Assembly: GCA_000721375.1 (NCBI GenBank)
Contig: JOGW01000010.1
Location: forward strand, 1-64,000
DNA: 64,000 nt
Reading direction: 5' to 3'
From: Streptomyces sp. NRRL B-3428
GTDB taxonomy: Bacteria > Actinomycetota > Actinomycetes > Streptomycetales > Streptomycetaceae
This document shows positions 25,867 to 38,596 of this stretch, in pieces. The notes beneath the pieces are model-generated. The model saw only the letters and a program-made list of their open reading frames with translations, ran no database searches and was not told where the DNA came from. The stretch's first letter is position 1, and the number at the start of each line of letters is the position of its first letter. A program made the translations under genes and the position numbers.

Positions 25867-26712
25867 GTGAACCTGCTGCTCGCCGAGGTGGCCCAGGCCA
25901 CCCAGCGTCTCGCCGACGCCGGCGTGCCCTCGCCGCGCTTCGACGCGGAGGAGCTCGCCGCGTTCGTGCACGGCGTCAAGCGTGGAGAGCTGCACAACGT
26001 CAAGGACGGCGACTTCGACGCGCGCTACTGGGAGGTCATCTCCCGTCGCGAGGCCCGCGAACCGCTGCAGCACATCACCGGCCGCGCCTTCTTCCGCTAT
26101 CTCGAACTGCAGGTCGGTCCGGGGGTGTTCGTGCCCCGTCCCGAGACCGAGTCCGTGGTCGGCTGGGCCATAGACGCGGTGCGCGCCATGGACGTGGTCG
26201 AGCCGCTGATCGTGGACCTGTGCACCGGGTCGGGCGCCATCGCCCTCGCCCTCGCGCAGGAGGTGCCGCGCTCGCGTGTGCACGCGGTCGAGCTCTCCGA
26301 GGACGCTCTGGTGTGGACCCGTAAGAACGTCGAGGGTTCCCGGGTCGACCTGCGCCAGGGCGATGCCCGCGAGGCCTTCCCCGACCTCGACGGCCAGGTC
26401 GATCTGGTCATCTCCAACCCGCCGTACATCCCGCTCACCGAATGGGAGTATGTGGCGCCCGAGGCACGGGACTACGATCCCGAACTCGCGCTCTTCTCCG
26501 GCGAGGACGGACTCGACCTGATCCGCGGGATCGAGCGCACCGCGCACCGGCTCCTGCGCCCCGGTGGTGTCGTCGTCATCGAGCACGCCGACACCCAGGG
26601 CGGCCAGGTGCCGTGGATCTTCACCGAGGAGCGGGGCTGGGCGGACGCCGCCGACCATCCCGACCTCAACCGCAGGCCGCGCTTCGCGACCGCGCGCAAG
26701 GCGATGCCGTAA
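25867..26712 (+). CDS. prmC: Release-factor glutamine methyltransferase PrmC
   Basis: This encodes 281 residues. It N5-methylates the Gln of the GGQ motif of RF1/RF2 using SAM. The N-terminal helical domain contains EPLQHITGRAFF, the SAM loop is IVDLCTGSGAIALALA, and the catalytic NPPY is at 184-187 in LVISNPPYIPLTEW. FVPRPETE is the family signature. The start is GTG after AAGGAAGG. It pairs naturally with prfA just upstream. Confidence 0.94.
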   Translation: MNLLLAEVAQATQRLADAGVPSPRFDAEELAAFVHGVKRGELHNVKDGDFDARYWEVISRREAREPLQHITGRAFFRYLELQVGPGVFVPRPETESVVGWAIDAVRAMDVVEPLIVDLCTGSGAIALALAQEVPRSRVHAVELSEDALVWTRKNVEGSRVDLRQGDAREAFPDLDGQVDLVISNPPYIPLTEWEYVAPEARDYDPELALFSGEDGLDLIRGIERTAHRLLRPGGVVVIEHADTQGGQVPWIFTEERGWADAADHPDLNRRPRFATARKAMP

Positions 26713-26814
26713 GGCCGGCGACTGTTCCGACTGTTCTGAGATGACTGTTTTCCCGCACAAGGTTTTCCCGCACATGGTTTGCCTGCAGACGTACGACGAA
26801 GGGGCTGGGGAGTA

Positions 26815-27462
26815 ATGGCACGGCGATACGACACCAACGACGCGACCGACCGCGCCACCGGCCTGCGCGAAGCAGCCTCCGCCGTCCGCCGCGGCGAGCT
26901 GGTCGTGCTGCCCACCGACACCGTGTACGGGCTCGGCGCGGACGCCTTCAGCTCGGAGGCCGTCGTCGATCTGCTCTCCGCCAAGGGCCGCGGCCGCAAC
27001 ATGCCCACGCCCGTGCTGATCGGCTCCCCGAACACCTTGCACGGCCTGGTCACCGACTTCTCCGAGAAGGCCTGGGAGCTCGTCGACGCGTTCTGGCCGG
27101 GCGCCCTGACCCTGGTCGCCAGGCACCAGCCCTCGCTGCAGTGGGACCTCGGCGATACGCGGGGCACGGTGGCGATCCGTATGCCGCTGCACCCGGTCGC
27201 GATCGAGCTGCTCACCGAGGTCGGCCCGATGGCGGTCTCGTCCGCCAACCTCACCGGGCATCCGGCCCCCGAGGACTGCGACGCCGCGCAGGAGATGCTC
27301 GGCGACTCCGTCTCCGTCTACCTGGACGGCGGTCCGACCCCGGGCATCGTGCCCTCGTCGATCGTCGACGTGACCGGCAAGACGCCGGTGCTGCTCCGTG
27401 CGGGCGCGCTGTCCGCCGAGGAGCTGCGCAAGGTGGTCCCCGACCTCGAGGTGGCGAATTGA
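26815..27462 (+). CDS. Threonylcarbamoyl-AMP synthase (Sua5/YrdC family)
   Basis: This encodes 215 residues with a single YrdC domain. It makes threonylcarbamoyl-AMP for the t6A37 modification of ANN-reading tRNAs. Motifs are VVLPTDTVYGLGADA, KGRGRNMPTPVLIGS (Lys/Arg nucleotide site), FWPGALTLV, VAIRMPLH and AVSSANLTG. The extra C-terminal Sua5 domain is absent, so it is the short TsaC-like form. The ATG at 26815 follows GGGGAG. The upstream gap has a direct repeat TTTTCCCGCACA. Its stop overlaps the TTG of the next gene, so the two are coupled. Confidence 0.9.
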   Translation: MARRYDTNDATDRATGLREAASAVRRGELVVLPTDTVYGLGADAFSSEAVVDLLSAKGRGRNMPTPVLIGSPNTLHGLVTDFSEKAWELVDAFWPGALTLVARHQPSLQWDLGDTRGTVAIRMPLHPVAIELLTEVGPMAVSSANLTGHPAPEDCDAAQEMLGDSVSVYLDGGPTPGIVPSSIVDVTGKTPVLLRAGALSAEELRKVVPDLEVAN

Positions 27463-28136
27463 CGGCCCCTGAGGGGCGTGGCATAGCGGCTTCTTCGAGT
27501 TTTACGGGCTTCACGGATCTCTCCGGCCCTGCAGAAACCTTCCGCATCCTCCACGTCAGCACCGGCAACGTGTGCCGCTCGCCGATGACCGAGCGGCTGA
27601 CGCGGCATGCCCTGACGCACCGGCTCGGTCCGGACGTGGCGGGCGACCTGATCGTGGAGAGCGCGGGGACCTGGGGCCACGAGGGGGCCTCGATGGAGGC
27701 GAACGCGGCCACCGTCCTCGCCGAGTTCGGGGCGGACGCCTCGGGCTTCGTGGGGCGTGAGCTGCTCGACGAGCACGTCATCCGCGCGGATCTGGTCCTG
27801 ACGGCCACACGCGATCACCGTGCGCAGGTCATCTCCATGGGGCACTCGGCTGGTCTGCGGACCTTCACTCTGAAGGAGTTCACCCGTCTCGTACGGGCCA
27901 TAGATCCGGCGACCCTTCCCGACCCGCTCGACGAGGGCGTGGTCGAGCGTGCGCGTGCGCTGGTTCGCGCGGCCGCGGCTCTACGCGGGTGGCTTCTCGC
28001 TCCGTCCATAGAGGCGGACGAGGTCCACGACCCGTACGGCGCGCCCCTGACGTACTTCCGCTCGGTGGGCGAGGAGATCGACCAGGCGCTTGAGCCTGTG
28101 GTGACGGCGCTCACGGGGTTGACGGCGCGGGCTTGA
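27459..28136 (+). CDS. LMW tyrosine phosphatase-like protein lacking the catalytic Cys
   Basis: This encodes 225 residues. A TTG start overlaps the upstream stop (TTGA), with GAGGTGG in front. The fold is low-molecular-weight protein tyrosine phosphatase: ILHVSTGNVCRSPMTE is the P-loop and VHDPYGAP carries the general-acid Asp. The nucleophile of the C-x5-R loop is replaced: the codon is AGC, giving Ser34-x5-Arg40. The Cys39 next to Arg is the usual non-catalytic one. Family members need the first Cys, so this is probably a pseudophosphatase or binding protein. Being translationally coupled to the Sua5 gene hints at co-expression, not at a shared pathway. Confidence 0.8.
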   Translation: MTAPEGRGIAASSSFTGFTDLSGPAETFRILHVSTGNVCRSPMTERLTRHALTHRLGPDVAGDLIVESAGTWGHEGASMEANAATVLAEFGADASGFVGRELLDEHVIRADLVLTATRDHRAQVISMGHSAGLRTFTLKEFTRLVRAIDPATLPDPLDEGVVERARALVRAAAALRGWLLAPSIEADEVHDPYGAPLTYFRSVGEEIDQALEPVVTALTGLTARA

Positions 28137-28239
28137 ACTCCGGCCCCTGCGGCGGGGTGGGGTGAGGAAACCGGGCGCGTAACCCCGCCGGGCCATACAT
28201 TGGAAGGGCCGCCAGACACCCCCGGGCCCGGAGCCGCAG

Positions 28240-29499
28240 ATGTCGGTCACAACCGCAGCCAGCGCAGGCATCACAGGGCTCGACGCCCTTCGTCGGCAGG
28301 ACCCCGAACTCGCCGAGATCCTGCTCGGAGAGCTGGATCGGCAGAGCAGCTCGCTCCAGCTGATCGCCGCCGAGAACTTCACTTCGCCCGCGGTCCTCAC
28401 CGCCCTGGGCTCCCCGCTCGCGAACAAGTACGCCGAGGGCTACCCCGGCGCCCGCCACCACGGCGGCTGCGAGCTGGTCGACCACGCCGAGCGGATCGCC
28501 GTGGACCGTGCGAAGGCCCTGTTCGGCGCCGAGCACGCGAACGTGCAGCCGCACTCCGGATCCTCGGCCGTCCTCGCCGCGTACGCCGCCCTCCTGCGCC
28601 CCGGCGACAAGGTGCTCGCGATGGGCCTGCCGCACGGCGGCCATCTCACGCACGGCTCGCCCGCCAACTTCTCCGGCCGCTGGTTCGACTTCATCGGATA
28701 CGGCGTGGACGAGGAGAGCGGCCTCGTCGACTACGAGCAGATCCGCGAGCTCGCCGTCACCCACCGGCCCAAGGCCATCGTCTGCGGTTCGATCTCCTAC
28801 CCCCGCCACCTCGACTACGCGGCCTTCCGCGAGATCGCCGACGAGGTGGGCGCCTATCTGATCGCCGACGCCGCGCACCCCATCGGTCTCGTCGCCGGGG
28901 GAGCGGCGCCCAACCCCGTCCCGTACGCCGATGTCGTCTGTGCCACCACGCACAAGGTGCTGCGCGGCCCACGCGGCGGGATGATCCTGTGCGGCGCCGA
29001 GCTGGCCGAGCGCGTGGACAGGGCCGTCTTCCCGTTCACCCAGGGCGGTGCGCAGATGCACACGGTCGCGGCCAAGGCCGTCGCGTTCGGCGAGGCGGCA
29101 ACACCGGGCTTCACCGCGTACGCCCATCAGGTGGTCGCCAACGCCCGGGTGCTCGCCGACTGCCTGGCCGCCGAGGGCTTCGCGCTGACGACCGGCGGCA
29201 CGGACACCCACCTGGTGATCGCCGACCCGACCCCGCTCGGCGCCGACGCCAAGACGGCACGCGGGCTGCTCGCGGGCGCCGGCGTAGTCCTCGACACCTG
29301 TGCGCTCCCGCACGGCGACGCACGTGGCCTGCGCCTTGGTACGGCGGCGGTCACGACCCAGGGCATGGGCGAGGTGGAGATGGCCAGGATCGCGGGATAC
29401 TTCGGGGCCGCACTACGCGGAACGCCGGAGCCCGAAGGCCGCACCGTACGAGAAGAAGTGCGGGAACTGGTCCGGAGATTTCCGCCGTATCCGAGCTAG
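28240..29499 (+). CDS. glyA: Serine hydroxymethyltransferase
   Basis: This encodes 419 residues of a PLP enzyme interconverting serine and glycine with tetrahydrofolate. LQLIAAENFTSPAVLTALGS, NKYAEGYPGARHHGG and VQPHSGSSAV are substrate-site motifs. PLP Lys239 is in ATTHKVLRGPRGG. The segment IADAAHPIGLVAGG replaces the commoner D-M-A-H-x-A-G form but keeps Asp and His. This fits the second glyA copy type of streptomycetes rather than the main one. GGAG precedes the ATG. No riboswitch is evident in the 103-bp leader. Confidence 0.9.
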   Translation: MSVTTAASAGITGLDALRRQDPELAEILLGELDRQSSSLQLIAAENFTSPAVLTALGSPLANKYAEGYPGARHHGGCELVDHAERIAVDRAKALFGAEHANVQPHSGSSAVLAAYAALLRPGDKVLAMGLPHGGHLTHGSPANFSGRWFDFIGYGVDEESGLVDYEQIRELAVTHRPKAIVCGSISYPRHLDYAAFREIADEVGAYLIADAAHPIGLVAGGAAPNPVPYADVVCATTHKVLRGPRGGMILCGAELAERVDRAVFPFTQGGAQMHTVAAKAVAFGEAATPGFTAYAHQVVANARVLADCLAAEGFALTTGGTDTHLVIADPTPLGADAKTARGLLAGAGVVLDTCALPHGDARGLRLGTAAVTTQGMGEVEMARIAGYFGAALRGTPEPEGRTVREEVRELVRRFPPYPS

Positions 29500-29628
29500 T
29501 ACGGGGTAGACGCCGAGGCAGTCACAGCCAAGCGTGCAACCATCGTCGCTACCCGAAAGTCCCCAACCGTATGCACACGAAGCTAGTGTGTGGGGCTGAG
29601 ATGGCCAGCGATACCTGTGGGGAAGCCC

Positions 29629-30939
29629 GTGCGTGAATACTTGTTGACGCTCTGCGTCACGGCCGCGGTGACCTATCTGCTGACCGGGCCGGTGCGGAAG
29701 TTCGCCATCGTGGCCGGTGCGATGCCTGCCGTCCGGGCACGCGACGTGCACCGCGAGCCGACACCGCGGCTCGGCGGTATCGCCATGTTCTTCGGTCTGT
29801 GCGCCGGCCTCCTGGTCGCCGACCACCTGGCGAGCCTCAACGAGGTCTTCGAGAACTCCAATGAGCCCAGGGCCCTGCTCTCCGGCGCGGCCGTGATCTG
29901 GCTGATCGGTGTCCTCGACGACAAGTTCGAGATCGATGCGCTCATCAAGCTCGGCGCCCAGATGATCGCGGCCGGCGTGATGGTCATGCAGGGTCTGACG
30001 ATCCTGTGGCTGCCCATCCCCGGCATCGGCTCCGTCTCACTGACCCAGTGGCAGGGCACGCTGCTCACCGTCGCCCTGGTCGTCATCACGATCAATGCGG
30101 TGAACTTCGTGGACGGCCTCGACGGACTCGCGGCCGGAATGGTCTGCATCGCCGCCACCGCGTTCTTCATGTACGCCTACCGCATGTGGTACGGCTACGG
30201 CATCGAGGCCGCCGCCCCGGCCACCCTCTTCGCCGCGATCCTCATGGGCATGTGCCTGGGCTTCCTGCCGCACAACATGCATCCCGCCCGGATCTTCATG
30301 GGCGACTCAGGATCGATGCTCATCGGGCTCGTCCTCGCGGGCGGTGCGATCTCCATCACCGGCCAGGTCGACCCGGACATCCTGAAGGTGTTCGCGGGCT
30401 CCGAGCGCGCGGCCGTGCACGCCACCGTGCCCGTCTACATCCCGCTCCTGCTGCCGCTGACGATCATCGCGGTGCCGATGGCCGACCTGGTGCTCGCGAT
30501 CGTCCGCCGTACGTGGAACGGCCAGTCCCCGTTCGCCGCCGACCGCGGACATCTGCACCACCGGCTCCTGGAGATCGGACATTCCCACAGCCGCGCGGTG
30601 CTGATCATGTACTTCTGGTCCGCGCTGATCGCCTTCGGCGCCGTCCTGTACTCCGTTCACTCGGCGTCCATGTGGATCGTCCTGGCGATCGTGGCGCTCA
30701 GCGCGGTCGGTCTCGTGCTGCTTCTGCTGCCGCGCTTCACCCCGCGTACGCCGAGCTGGGCCGAGAAGTTCGTCCCGCCGCGCTACCGCCGCCGCAGGGC
30801 CAGTTCCGTCGTGTACGAGAGCGAAGAGCCGGCCGCGGACGAGCAGCAGCCCGTGCCTGTGGCCGCTGGTGTGGGCCAGGTCAACGGGGCGACGGCGGTG
30901 GGCGGCCGGAGCCGCTTCAAGGACCGGCTGCACACGTAG
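29629..30939 (+). CDS. WecA-type undecaprenyl-phosphate sugar-1-P transferase
   Basis: This encodes 436 residues with about eleven membrane helices of the MraY/WecA polyprenyl-P N-acetylhexosamine-1-P transferase family. Motifs are REPTPRLGG, GVLDDKFEID (the Asp pair binds Mg), NAVNFVDGLDGLAAG, FMGDSGSML and HLHHRLLEIGHS (cytoplasmic His loop). It starts a lipid-linked cell-wall glycan. The C-terminal ~60 residues are hydrophilic. The start is GTG after GGGGAAG. It lies immediately before the atp operon, as in other streptomycetes. Confidence 0.9.
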   Translation: MREYLLTLCVTAAVTYLLTGPVRKFAIVAGAMPAVRARDVHREPTPRLGGIAMFFGLCAGLLVADHLASLNEVFENSNEPRALLSGAAVIWLIGVLDDKFEIDALIKLGAQMIAAGVMVMQGLTILWLPIPGIGSVSLTQWQGTLLTVALVVITINAVNFVDGLDGLAAGMVCIAATAFFMYAYRMWYGYGIEAAAPATLFAAILMGMCLGFLPHNMHPARIFMGDSGSMLIGLVLAGGAISITGQVDPDILKVFAGSERAAVHATVPVYIPLLLPLTIIAVPMADLVLAIVRRTWNGQSPFAADRGHLHHRLLEIGHSHSRAVLIMYFWSALIAFGAVLYSVHSASMWIVLAIVALSAVGLVLLLLPRFTPRTPSWAEKFVPPRYRRRRASSVVYESEEPAADEQQPVPVAAGVGQVNGATAVGGRSRFKDRLHT

Positions 30940-31257
30940 GGAAGGCCGTCCGCGCGCGTAGGGAATCCCACACGTCATAGCTCAAATTCCTGGCAAAACG
31001 GGCCTGGGAAATTGCGCATTAGCAGACATAGGGCCCAAAGTCCCGCCCAGACGCGCGCGTTACCTCTCATGTGTGACGGCCAGCACACTTCGCAGGTAAA
31101 GACCTCATCAAATAGTTTGTGATACGGTTCACGAGATCCCGGGGTAGAGCCGAAAGACCGTAGTGCGACGGTCTGTTGGCAGAAAGTTCGATCACTGCCC
31201 GGGTCTACGCTCGACCATGACGACACTCGTCCCCAGCAAGTAAGCGGAGCTGCCGCC
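30940..31257 (+). promoter_or_regulatory. Promoter and leader region of the atp operon
   Basis: The 318-bp gap is AT-richer than its surroundings. A candidate promoter is TTCGCA (31089-31094), 18 nt, then TAGTTT (31113-31118). A hairpin AGACCGT/ACGGTCT (31155-31174) lies in the presumed leader. No gene is seen. Confidence 0.4.
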
Positions 31258-31695
31258 ATGCCGTCTCTCGACGCACGGATCCTCCTGCCCATCGCCGTTC
31301 CTACCGCCGCAGTCGGTGCAGTCACCGCCGCGGTCGGTGCTGTGATCGACGGTGGCACGGGAGCGCTCGGTGGTGTCATCGGGGCATTGGTGGTCATCGT
31401 CTTCATGGGCGCCGGAATCCTCGGCCTGCAGTACACGGCCAAACACTGGCCAAGTCTGTTCCAGGCCATGGGACTTGCGCTCTACGTCACGCTTCTGCTC
31501 GTGCTCTTCGTCTTCGTGGCCGTCTTCAAGGACACCACGGCGTTCAACCCCAAAGTCTTCGCGGCCGCCATCATCGCCTGCACCCTCACGTGGGTCGTGG
31601 CGATGGCTTTCGCGCACAAGAAGGCCAAGATCTTCTACATCGACCCGGGGCATTCCGATGCCACGGAGAGTGAGAAGACGGGCTCTTCCTCGTGA
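31258..31695 (+). CDS. atpI: AtpI-like membrane protein
   Basis: This encodes 145 residues with four hydrophobic helices and a polar C-terminus (ATESEKTGSSS). Position as first gene before atpB and the four-helix layout identify it as the AtpI counterpart; sequence resemblance to proteobacterial AtpI is weak. AtpI proteins are thought to help c-ring assembly or Mg uptake, but are not essential for synthase activity. A 225-bp gap separates it from atpB, wider than the other gaps in the operon. Confidence 0.7.
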   Translation: MPSLDARILLPIAVPTAAVGAVTAAVGAVIDGGTGALGGVIGALVVIVFMGAGILGLQYTAKHWPSLFQAMGLALYVTLLLVLFVFVAVFKDTTAFNPKVFAAAIIACTLTWVVAMAFAHKKAKIFYIDPGHSDATESEKTGSSS

Positions 31696-31920
31696 GGGGT
31701 AGGGCCGGGATAAGGACCCGTCGCAGACCCTGCTATCGTCCGGTGCCAACTGCGGCACTGCGGGCGCGGGCATCTGAGCTGACGCCTGTTCCATCGCGAG
31801 GCTCAACGCCTGATTGCCGCCCCACATTCCGAAACACCAGTCCGGTGCCGACTCGCGGCTGCGCGCCGCGCCGACACAACGAGGTTGCCGTACCTATGCG
31901 TCACGCCGAAGGAGCCCGCG

Positions 31921-32739
31921 GTGAGTGCTGACAACGCCCAGCTCGCCTTTGACTGGAGCTGTCGGATCATGTCCGACAACGGGTGCGGCTTCCCGGCGCC
32001 GGGCCTCCACTCGTTCCTCTTCCAGCCGATCTTCACGATCGGCGGGTTCGAGTTCAACAAGATCATGCTGCTGGCGCTGCTCAGCACGCTGGTGGTCGTC
32101 ACCTTCTTCACGCTGGCGTTCGGCAAGGCGAAGGTCGTGCCGGGCAAGCTCCAGCTGCTCGGTGAGATGGGTTACGACTTCGTCCGCCGCGGCATCGTCT
32201 ACGAGACCCTCGGCAAGAAGGAGGGCGAGAAGTTCGTCCCCCTGATGGTCTCGCTCTTCTTCTTCATCTGGATCATGAACATCTGGTCCGTGATCCCGCT
32301 GGCCCAGTTCCCGGTCGCGGCGAGCATCGCGTATCCGGCGGTCCTGGCGGCGATCGTCTACCTGGTGTGGGTGCCGCTGACCTTCAAGCGCCACGGTTTC
32401 GTGGGCGGCGTCAAGAACGTCACGGGTTACGACCCGTCGCTCGGCCCGATCAAGTGGCTGGTCTCGTTCATCGAGTTCTTCTCGAACCTGCTTGTGCGCC
32501 CGTTCACGCACGCGGTCCGACTGTTCGCCAACATGTTCGCCGGTCACCTGATGCTGGTGATGTTCACCGTCGCCTCCTGGTACCTCCTGAACAGCTGGCT
32601 CATCCCCGCCGCCGGTGTCTCGTTCATCATGACCATGGGGATGATCGTCTTCGAGCTTTTCGTGCAGGCCGTCCAGGCGTACGTCTTCGTGCTCCTCGCC
32701 TGCTCGTACATCCAGGGCGCGGTCTCCGAACACCACTGA
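31921..32739 (+). CDS. atpB: ATP synthase F0 subunit a
   Basis: This encodes 272 residues with five to six membrane helices. VRLFANMFAGH contains the essential Arg facing the c-ring. FVQAVQAYVFVLLACSYIQGA is the last helix. The GTG at 31921 (SADNAQLAFDW) follows GGAGCC and matches the family start; an ATG 12 codons earlier is less likely. It forms the proton half-channels with subunit c. Confidence 0.95.
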   Translation: MSADNAQLAFDWSCRIMSDNGCGFPAPGLHSFLFQPIFTIGGFEFNKIMLLALLSTLVVVTFFTLAFGKAKVVPGKLQLLGEMGYDFVRRGIVYETLGKKEGEKFVPLMVSLFFFIWIMNIWSVIPLAQFPVAASIAYPAVLAAIVYLVWVPLTFKRHGFVGGVKNVTGYDPSLGPIKWLVSFIEFFSNLLVRPFTHAVRLFANMFAGHLMLVMFTVASWYLLNSWLIPAAGVSFIMTMGMIVFELFVQAVQAYVFVLLACSYIQGAVSEHH

Positions 32740-32763
32740 GTCAGCCCCTCACCAACCCCCTAA

Positions 32764-33060
<297 letters not shown>

Positions 33061-33101
33061 TCGCCGTAGCCGAATAGCCACATCCGACGAAAGGCACTGA
33101 A

Positions 33102-33662
33102 GTGATCGCCACCCTTGTGCAGCTGGCTGCGGAAGGCGGGCACGCGGAAGAGCAGAACCCGCTCATCCCGCCCGGCCCCGAGCTGCTCGTCGGCACCCTT
33201 GCCTTCGCCATCGTCTTCTTCTTCTTCTGGAAGAAGCTCCTCCCGAACATCAACAAGGTTCTGGAAGAGCGTCACAAGAAGATCGAGGGCGGCATCGAGA
33301 ACGCCGAGGCCATGCAGGCCGAGGCCCAGTCCGTTCTCGAGCAGTACAAGGCCCAGCTCGCCGAGGCCCGTCACGAGGCCGCGCGGCTGCGCCAGGAGGC
33401 GCAGGAGCAGGGTGCCCAGCTCATCGCCGAGATGCGTGCGGAAGGCCAGCGGCAGCGCGAGGAAATCGTCGCCGCGGGTCACACGCAGCTCGAAGCCGAC
33501 CGTAAGGCCGCCGCGTCCGCGCTGCGTCAGGACGTCGGCACGCTGGCCACGACGCTGGCCGGCAAGCTCGTCGGCGAGTCCCTCGACGACCACGCTCGTC
33601 AGAGCCGTGTGATCGACCGCTTCCTGGACGAGCTCGACCAGAAGGCAGAGGCGACTCGATGA
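33102..33662 (+). CDS. atpF: ATP synthase F0 subunit b
   Basis: This encodes 186 residues, with one membrane helix at about 28-47 (VGTLAFAIVFFFFWKKLLP) followed by a long charged helix that makes the peripheral stalk dimer. It has a GTG start. Its last codons overlap the atpH ATG by four bases (ATGA), so the stalk and delta subunits are coupled. Confidence 0.95.
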   Translation: MIATLVQLAAEGGHAEEQNPLIPPGPELLVGTLAFAIVFFFFWKKLLPNINKVLEERHKKIEGGIENAEAMQAEAQSVLEQYKAQLAEARHEAARLRQEAQEQGAQLIAEMRAEGQRQREEIVAAGHTQLEADRKAAASALRQDVGTLATTLAGKLVGESLDDHARQSRVIDRFLDELDQKAEATR

Positions 33663-34480
33663 CTGCGCACGGAGCCAGCCGCGAGGCACTGGCCGCCGGA
33701 CGCGAGCGTCTCGACGCGCTGACCGACAACACCCCGGTCGATGCTGCGAAGCTCGCCGAAGAGCTGGCCTCGGTCACCGCGCTGCTCGACCGCGAGGTCT
33801 CGCTGCGTCGGGTCCTGACCGACCCGGCGCAGTCCGGCGAGGCCAAGGCCGAGCTGGTCGGGCGTCTGCTCGGCACCCAGGTCAGCGGTGAGACCGCCGA
33901 CCTGGTGGCAGGCCTCGTGCGCTCCCGCTGGTCCGGTGGCCGCGACCTGGTCGACGGGCTCGAAGAGCTCGCGAACGTCGCGGACCTGACCGCCGCGCAG
34001 AAGTCGGGCAAGCTCGACGGTGTCGAGGACGAGCTGTTCCGGTTCGGCCGGATCGTCTCCTCCAGCACCGACCTGCGCGCGGCCCTCACGGACCGCGCCG
34101 CGTCCAAGTCGGCCAAGACCGAGCTGCTGCACAGCCTGCTCGGCGGCCGTGCGGAGCAGGCCACCGAGCGTCTCGTCACGCGACTGGTGACCGCGCCCCG
34201 TGGCCGTAGCCTTGAAGGGGGACTCGAGTCCCTCTCGAAGCTCGCCGCGGACCGCCGCAATCGCATGGTCGCGGTCGTCACCTCGGCGGTGCCGCTGTCC
34301 GACGCGCAGAAGCAGCGTCTGGGCGGTGCGCTCGCCAAGCTGTACGGCCGTGAGATGCACCTCAACCTCGACGTGGACCCCTCGGTCCTCGGCGGGATCC
34401 GGGTGCAGGTGGGCGACGAGGTCATCAACGGTTCTATCCAGGACCGTATCGACGACGCCGCCCGCCGCGTGACCGGCTGA
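33659..34480 (+). CDS. atpH: ATP synthase F1 subunit delta
   Basis: This encodes 273 residues, about 95 more than the E. coli delta subunit. The canonical OSCP-like part is C-terminal ([48 protein letters not shown]). The N-terminal extra helices are typical of actinobacteria, where mycobacteria have a full b-delta fusion. It links the peripheral stalk to the alpha/beta head. Confidence 0.93.
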   Translation: MTAHGASREALAAGRERLDALTDNTPVDAAKLAEELASVTALLDREVSLRRVLTDPAQSGEAKAELVGRLLGTQVSGETADLVAGLVRSRWSGGRDLVDGLEELANVADLTAAQKSGKLDGVEDELFRFGRIVSSSTDLRAALTDRAASKSAKTELLHSLLGGRAEQATERLVTRLVTAPRGRSLEGGLESLSKLAADRRNRMVAVVTSAVPLSDAQKQRLGGALAKLYGREMHLNLDVDPSVLGGIRVQVGDEVINGSIQDRIDDAARRVTG

Positions 34481-34616
34481 CGCCACACAAACTCAAGAAG
34501 CAATATCTGCGGCCCGGTTGGGCCGTGCAGAGGATTCACCTCTTTGTGGGGGGAGTCCGATCAGGAACACCCCCCAAGTGAAACTTCGGGCCCAACAAGG
34601 AGAGCAGGGAACCCAG

Positions 34617-36215
34617 ATGGCGGAGCTCACGATCCGGCCGGAGGAGATCCGGGACGCGCTGGAGAACTTTGTCCAGGCGTACAAGCCGGACGCGGCCTCG
34701 CGCGAGGAGGTCGGTACGGTCACCCTTGCCGGCGACGGCATCGCGAAGGTCGAGGGCCTCCCCTCGGCCATGGCCAACGAACTGCTGAAGTTCGAGGACG
34801 GCACCCTCGGTCTTGCGCTCAACCTCGAAGAGCGTGAGATCGGTGCCATCGTGCTCGGCGAGTTCAGCGGAATCGAGGAGGGCCAGCCGGTGCAGCGCAC
34901 CGGTGAGGTGCTCTCCGTCGGCGTCGGCGAGGGCTACCTCGGCCGCGTCGTCGACCCGCTCGGCAACCCGATCGACGGCCTCGGCGAGATCGAGACCACC
35001 GGCCGCCGCGCCCTCGAGCTGCAGGCTCCGGGCGTCATGGCCCGTAAGTCGGTGCACGAGCCGATGGAGACCGGCTACAAGGCCGTCGACGCGATGACCC
35101 CGATCGGCCGTGGTCAGCGTCAGCTGATCATCGGTGACCGCCAGACCGGCAAGACCGCCCTGGCCGTCGACACGATCATCAACCAGCGCGACAACTGGCG
35201 CACTGGCGACGTGAACAAGCAGGTCCGCTGCATCTACGTCGCCATCGGCCAGAAGGGCTCGACCATCGCGTCGGTCCGCCGCGCGCTGGAGGAGAACGGC
35301 GCGCTCGAGTACACGACCATCGTCGCCGCCCCGGCGTCCGACCCGGCGGGCTTCAAGTACCTGGCGCCCTACACCGGTTCGGCCATCGGCCAGCACTGGA
35401 TGTACGACGGCAAGCACGTCCTCATCATCTTCGACGACCTCTCGAAGCAGGCCGACGCCTACCGCGCCGTGTCCCTGCTGCTCCGTCGCCCGCCGGGGCG
35501 CGAGGCCTACCCGGGTGACGTCTTCTACCTGCACTCCCGTCTGCTCGAGCGCTGCGCGAAGCTCTCGGACGACATGGGCAAGGGCTCGATGACCGGTCTG
35601 CCGATCGTCGAGACGAAGGCCAACGACGTCTCGGCGTTCATCCCGACCAACGTCATCTCCATCACCGACGGCCAGTGCTTCCTGGAGTCGGACCTCTTCA
35701 ACGCCGGTCAGCGCCCCGCGCTGAACGTCGGTATCTCCGTCTCCCGAGTCGGTGGTTCCGCGCAGCACAAGGCGATGAAGCAGGTTTCCGGCCGCCTCCG
35801 CGTGGACCTCGCCCAGTTCCGTGAGCTCGAGGCGTTCGCCGCCTTCGGTTCCGACCTGGACGCCGCGTCGAAGTCGCAGCTCGAGCGTGGTCAGCGCATG
35901 GTGGAGCTGCTCAAGCAGGCTCAGTACCAGCCGATGGCCACCGAGGACCAGGTCGTCTCCGTCTGGGCCGGCACCACCGGCAAGATGGACGACGTTCCGG
36001 TCGAGGACATCCGTCGCTTCGAGAAGGAGCTCCTCGAGTACCTGCACCGCAAGGAGCAGGGCCTCATGACCTCCATCAAGGAGGGCGGCAAGATGTCGGA
36101 CGACACCCTGACCGCCACGGCCGACGCCATCGCCGAGTTCAAGAAGCAGTTCGAGACCTCGGACGGCAAGCTGATCGGCGAGGACGCCCCGGCCGCCGTC
36201 AACGTCTCCAAGTGA
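34617..36215 (+). CDS. atpA: ATP synthase F1 subunit alpha
   Basis: This encodes 532 residues. The Walker A motif GDRQTGKT is at 173-180. [17 protein letters not shown] is Walker [12 protein letters not shown] carries the arginine finger. The beta-barrel N-terminus starts [17 protein letters not shown]. The C-terminus has a short extension past the helical domain. A 136-bp leader separates it from atpH. The ATG at 34617 fits the conserved N-terminus. Confidence 0.97.
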   Translation: MAELTIRPEEIRDALENFVQAYKPDAASREEVGTVTLAGDGIAKVEGLPSAMANELLKFEDGTLGLALNLEEREIGAIVLGEFSGIEEGQPVQRTGEVLSVGVGEGYLGRVVDPLGNPIDGLGEIETTGRRALELQAPGVMARKSVHEPMETGYKAVDAMTPIGRGQRQLIIGDRQTGKTALAVDTIINQRDNWRTGDVNKQVRCIYVAIGQKGSTIASVRRALEENGALEYTTIVAAPASDPAGFKYLAPYTGSAIGQHWMYDGKHVLIIFDDLSKQADAYRAVSLLLRRPPGREAYPGDVFYLHSRLLERCAKLSDDMGKGSMTGLPIVETKANDVSAFIPTNVISITDGQCFLESDLFNAGQRPALNVGISVSRVGGSAQHKAMKQVSGRLRVDLAQFRELEAFAAFGSDLDAASKSQLERGQRMVELLKQAQYQPMATEDQVVSVWAGTTGKMDDVPVEDIRRFEKELLEYLHRKEQGLMTSIKEGGKMSDDTLTATADAIAEFKKQFETSDGKLIGEDAPAAVNVSK

Positions 36216-36235
36216 CGACGGAAGGGACCTGACTC

Positions 36236-38589
<2,354 letters not shown>

Positions 38590-38596
38590 ATCGCCC

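Noticed and set aside
28137..28239. Glycine riboswitch before glyA
   Set aside because: The 103-bp leader is GC-rich and lacks the conserved glycine-aptamer cores.
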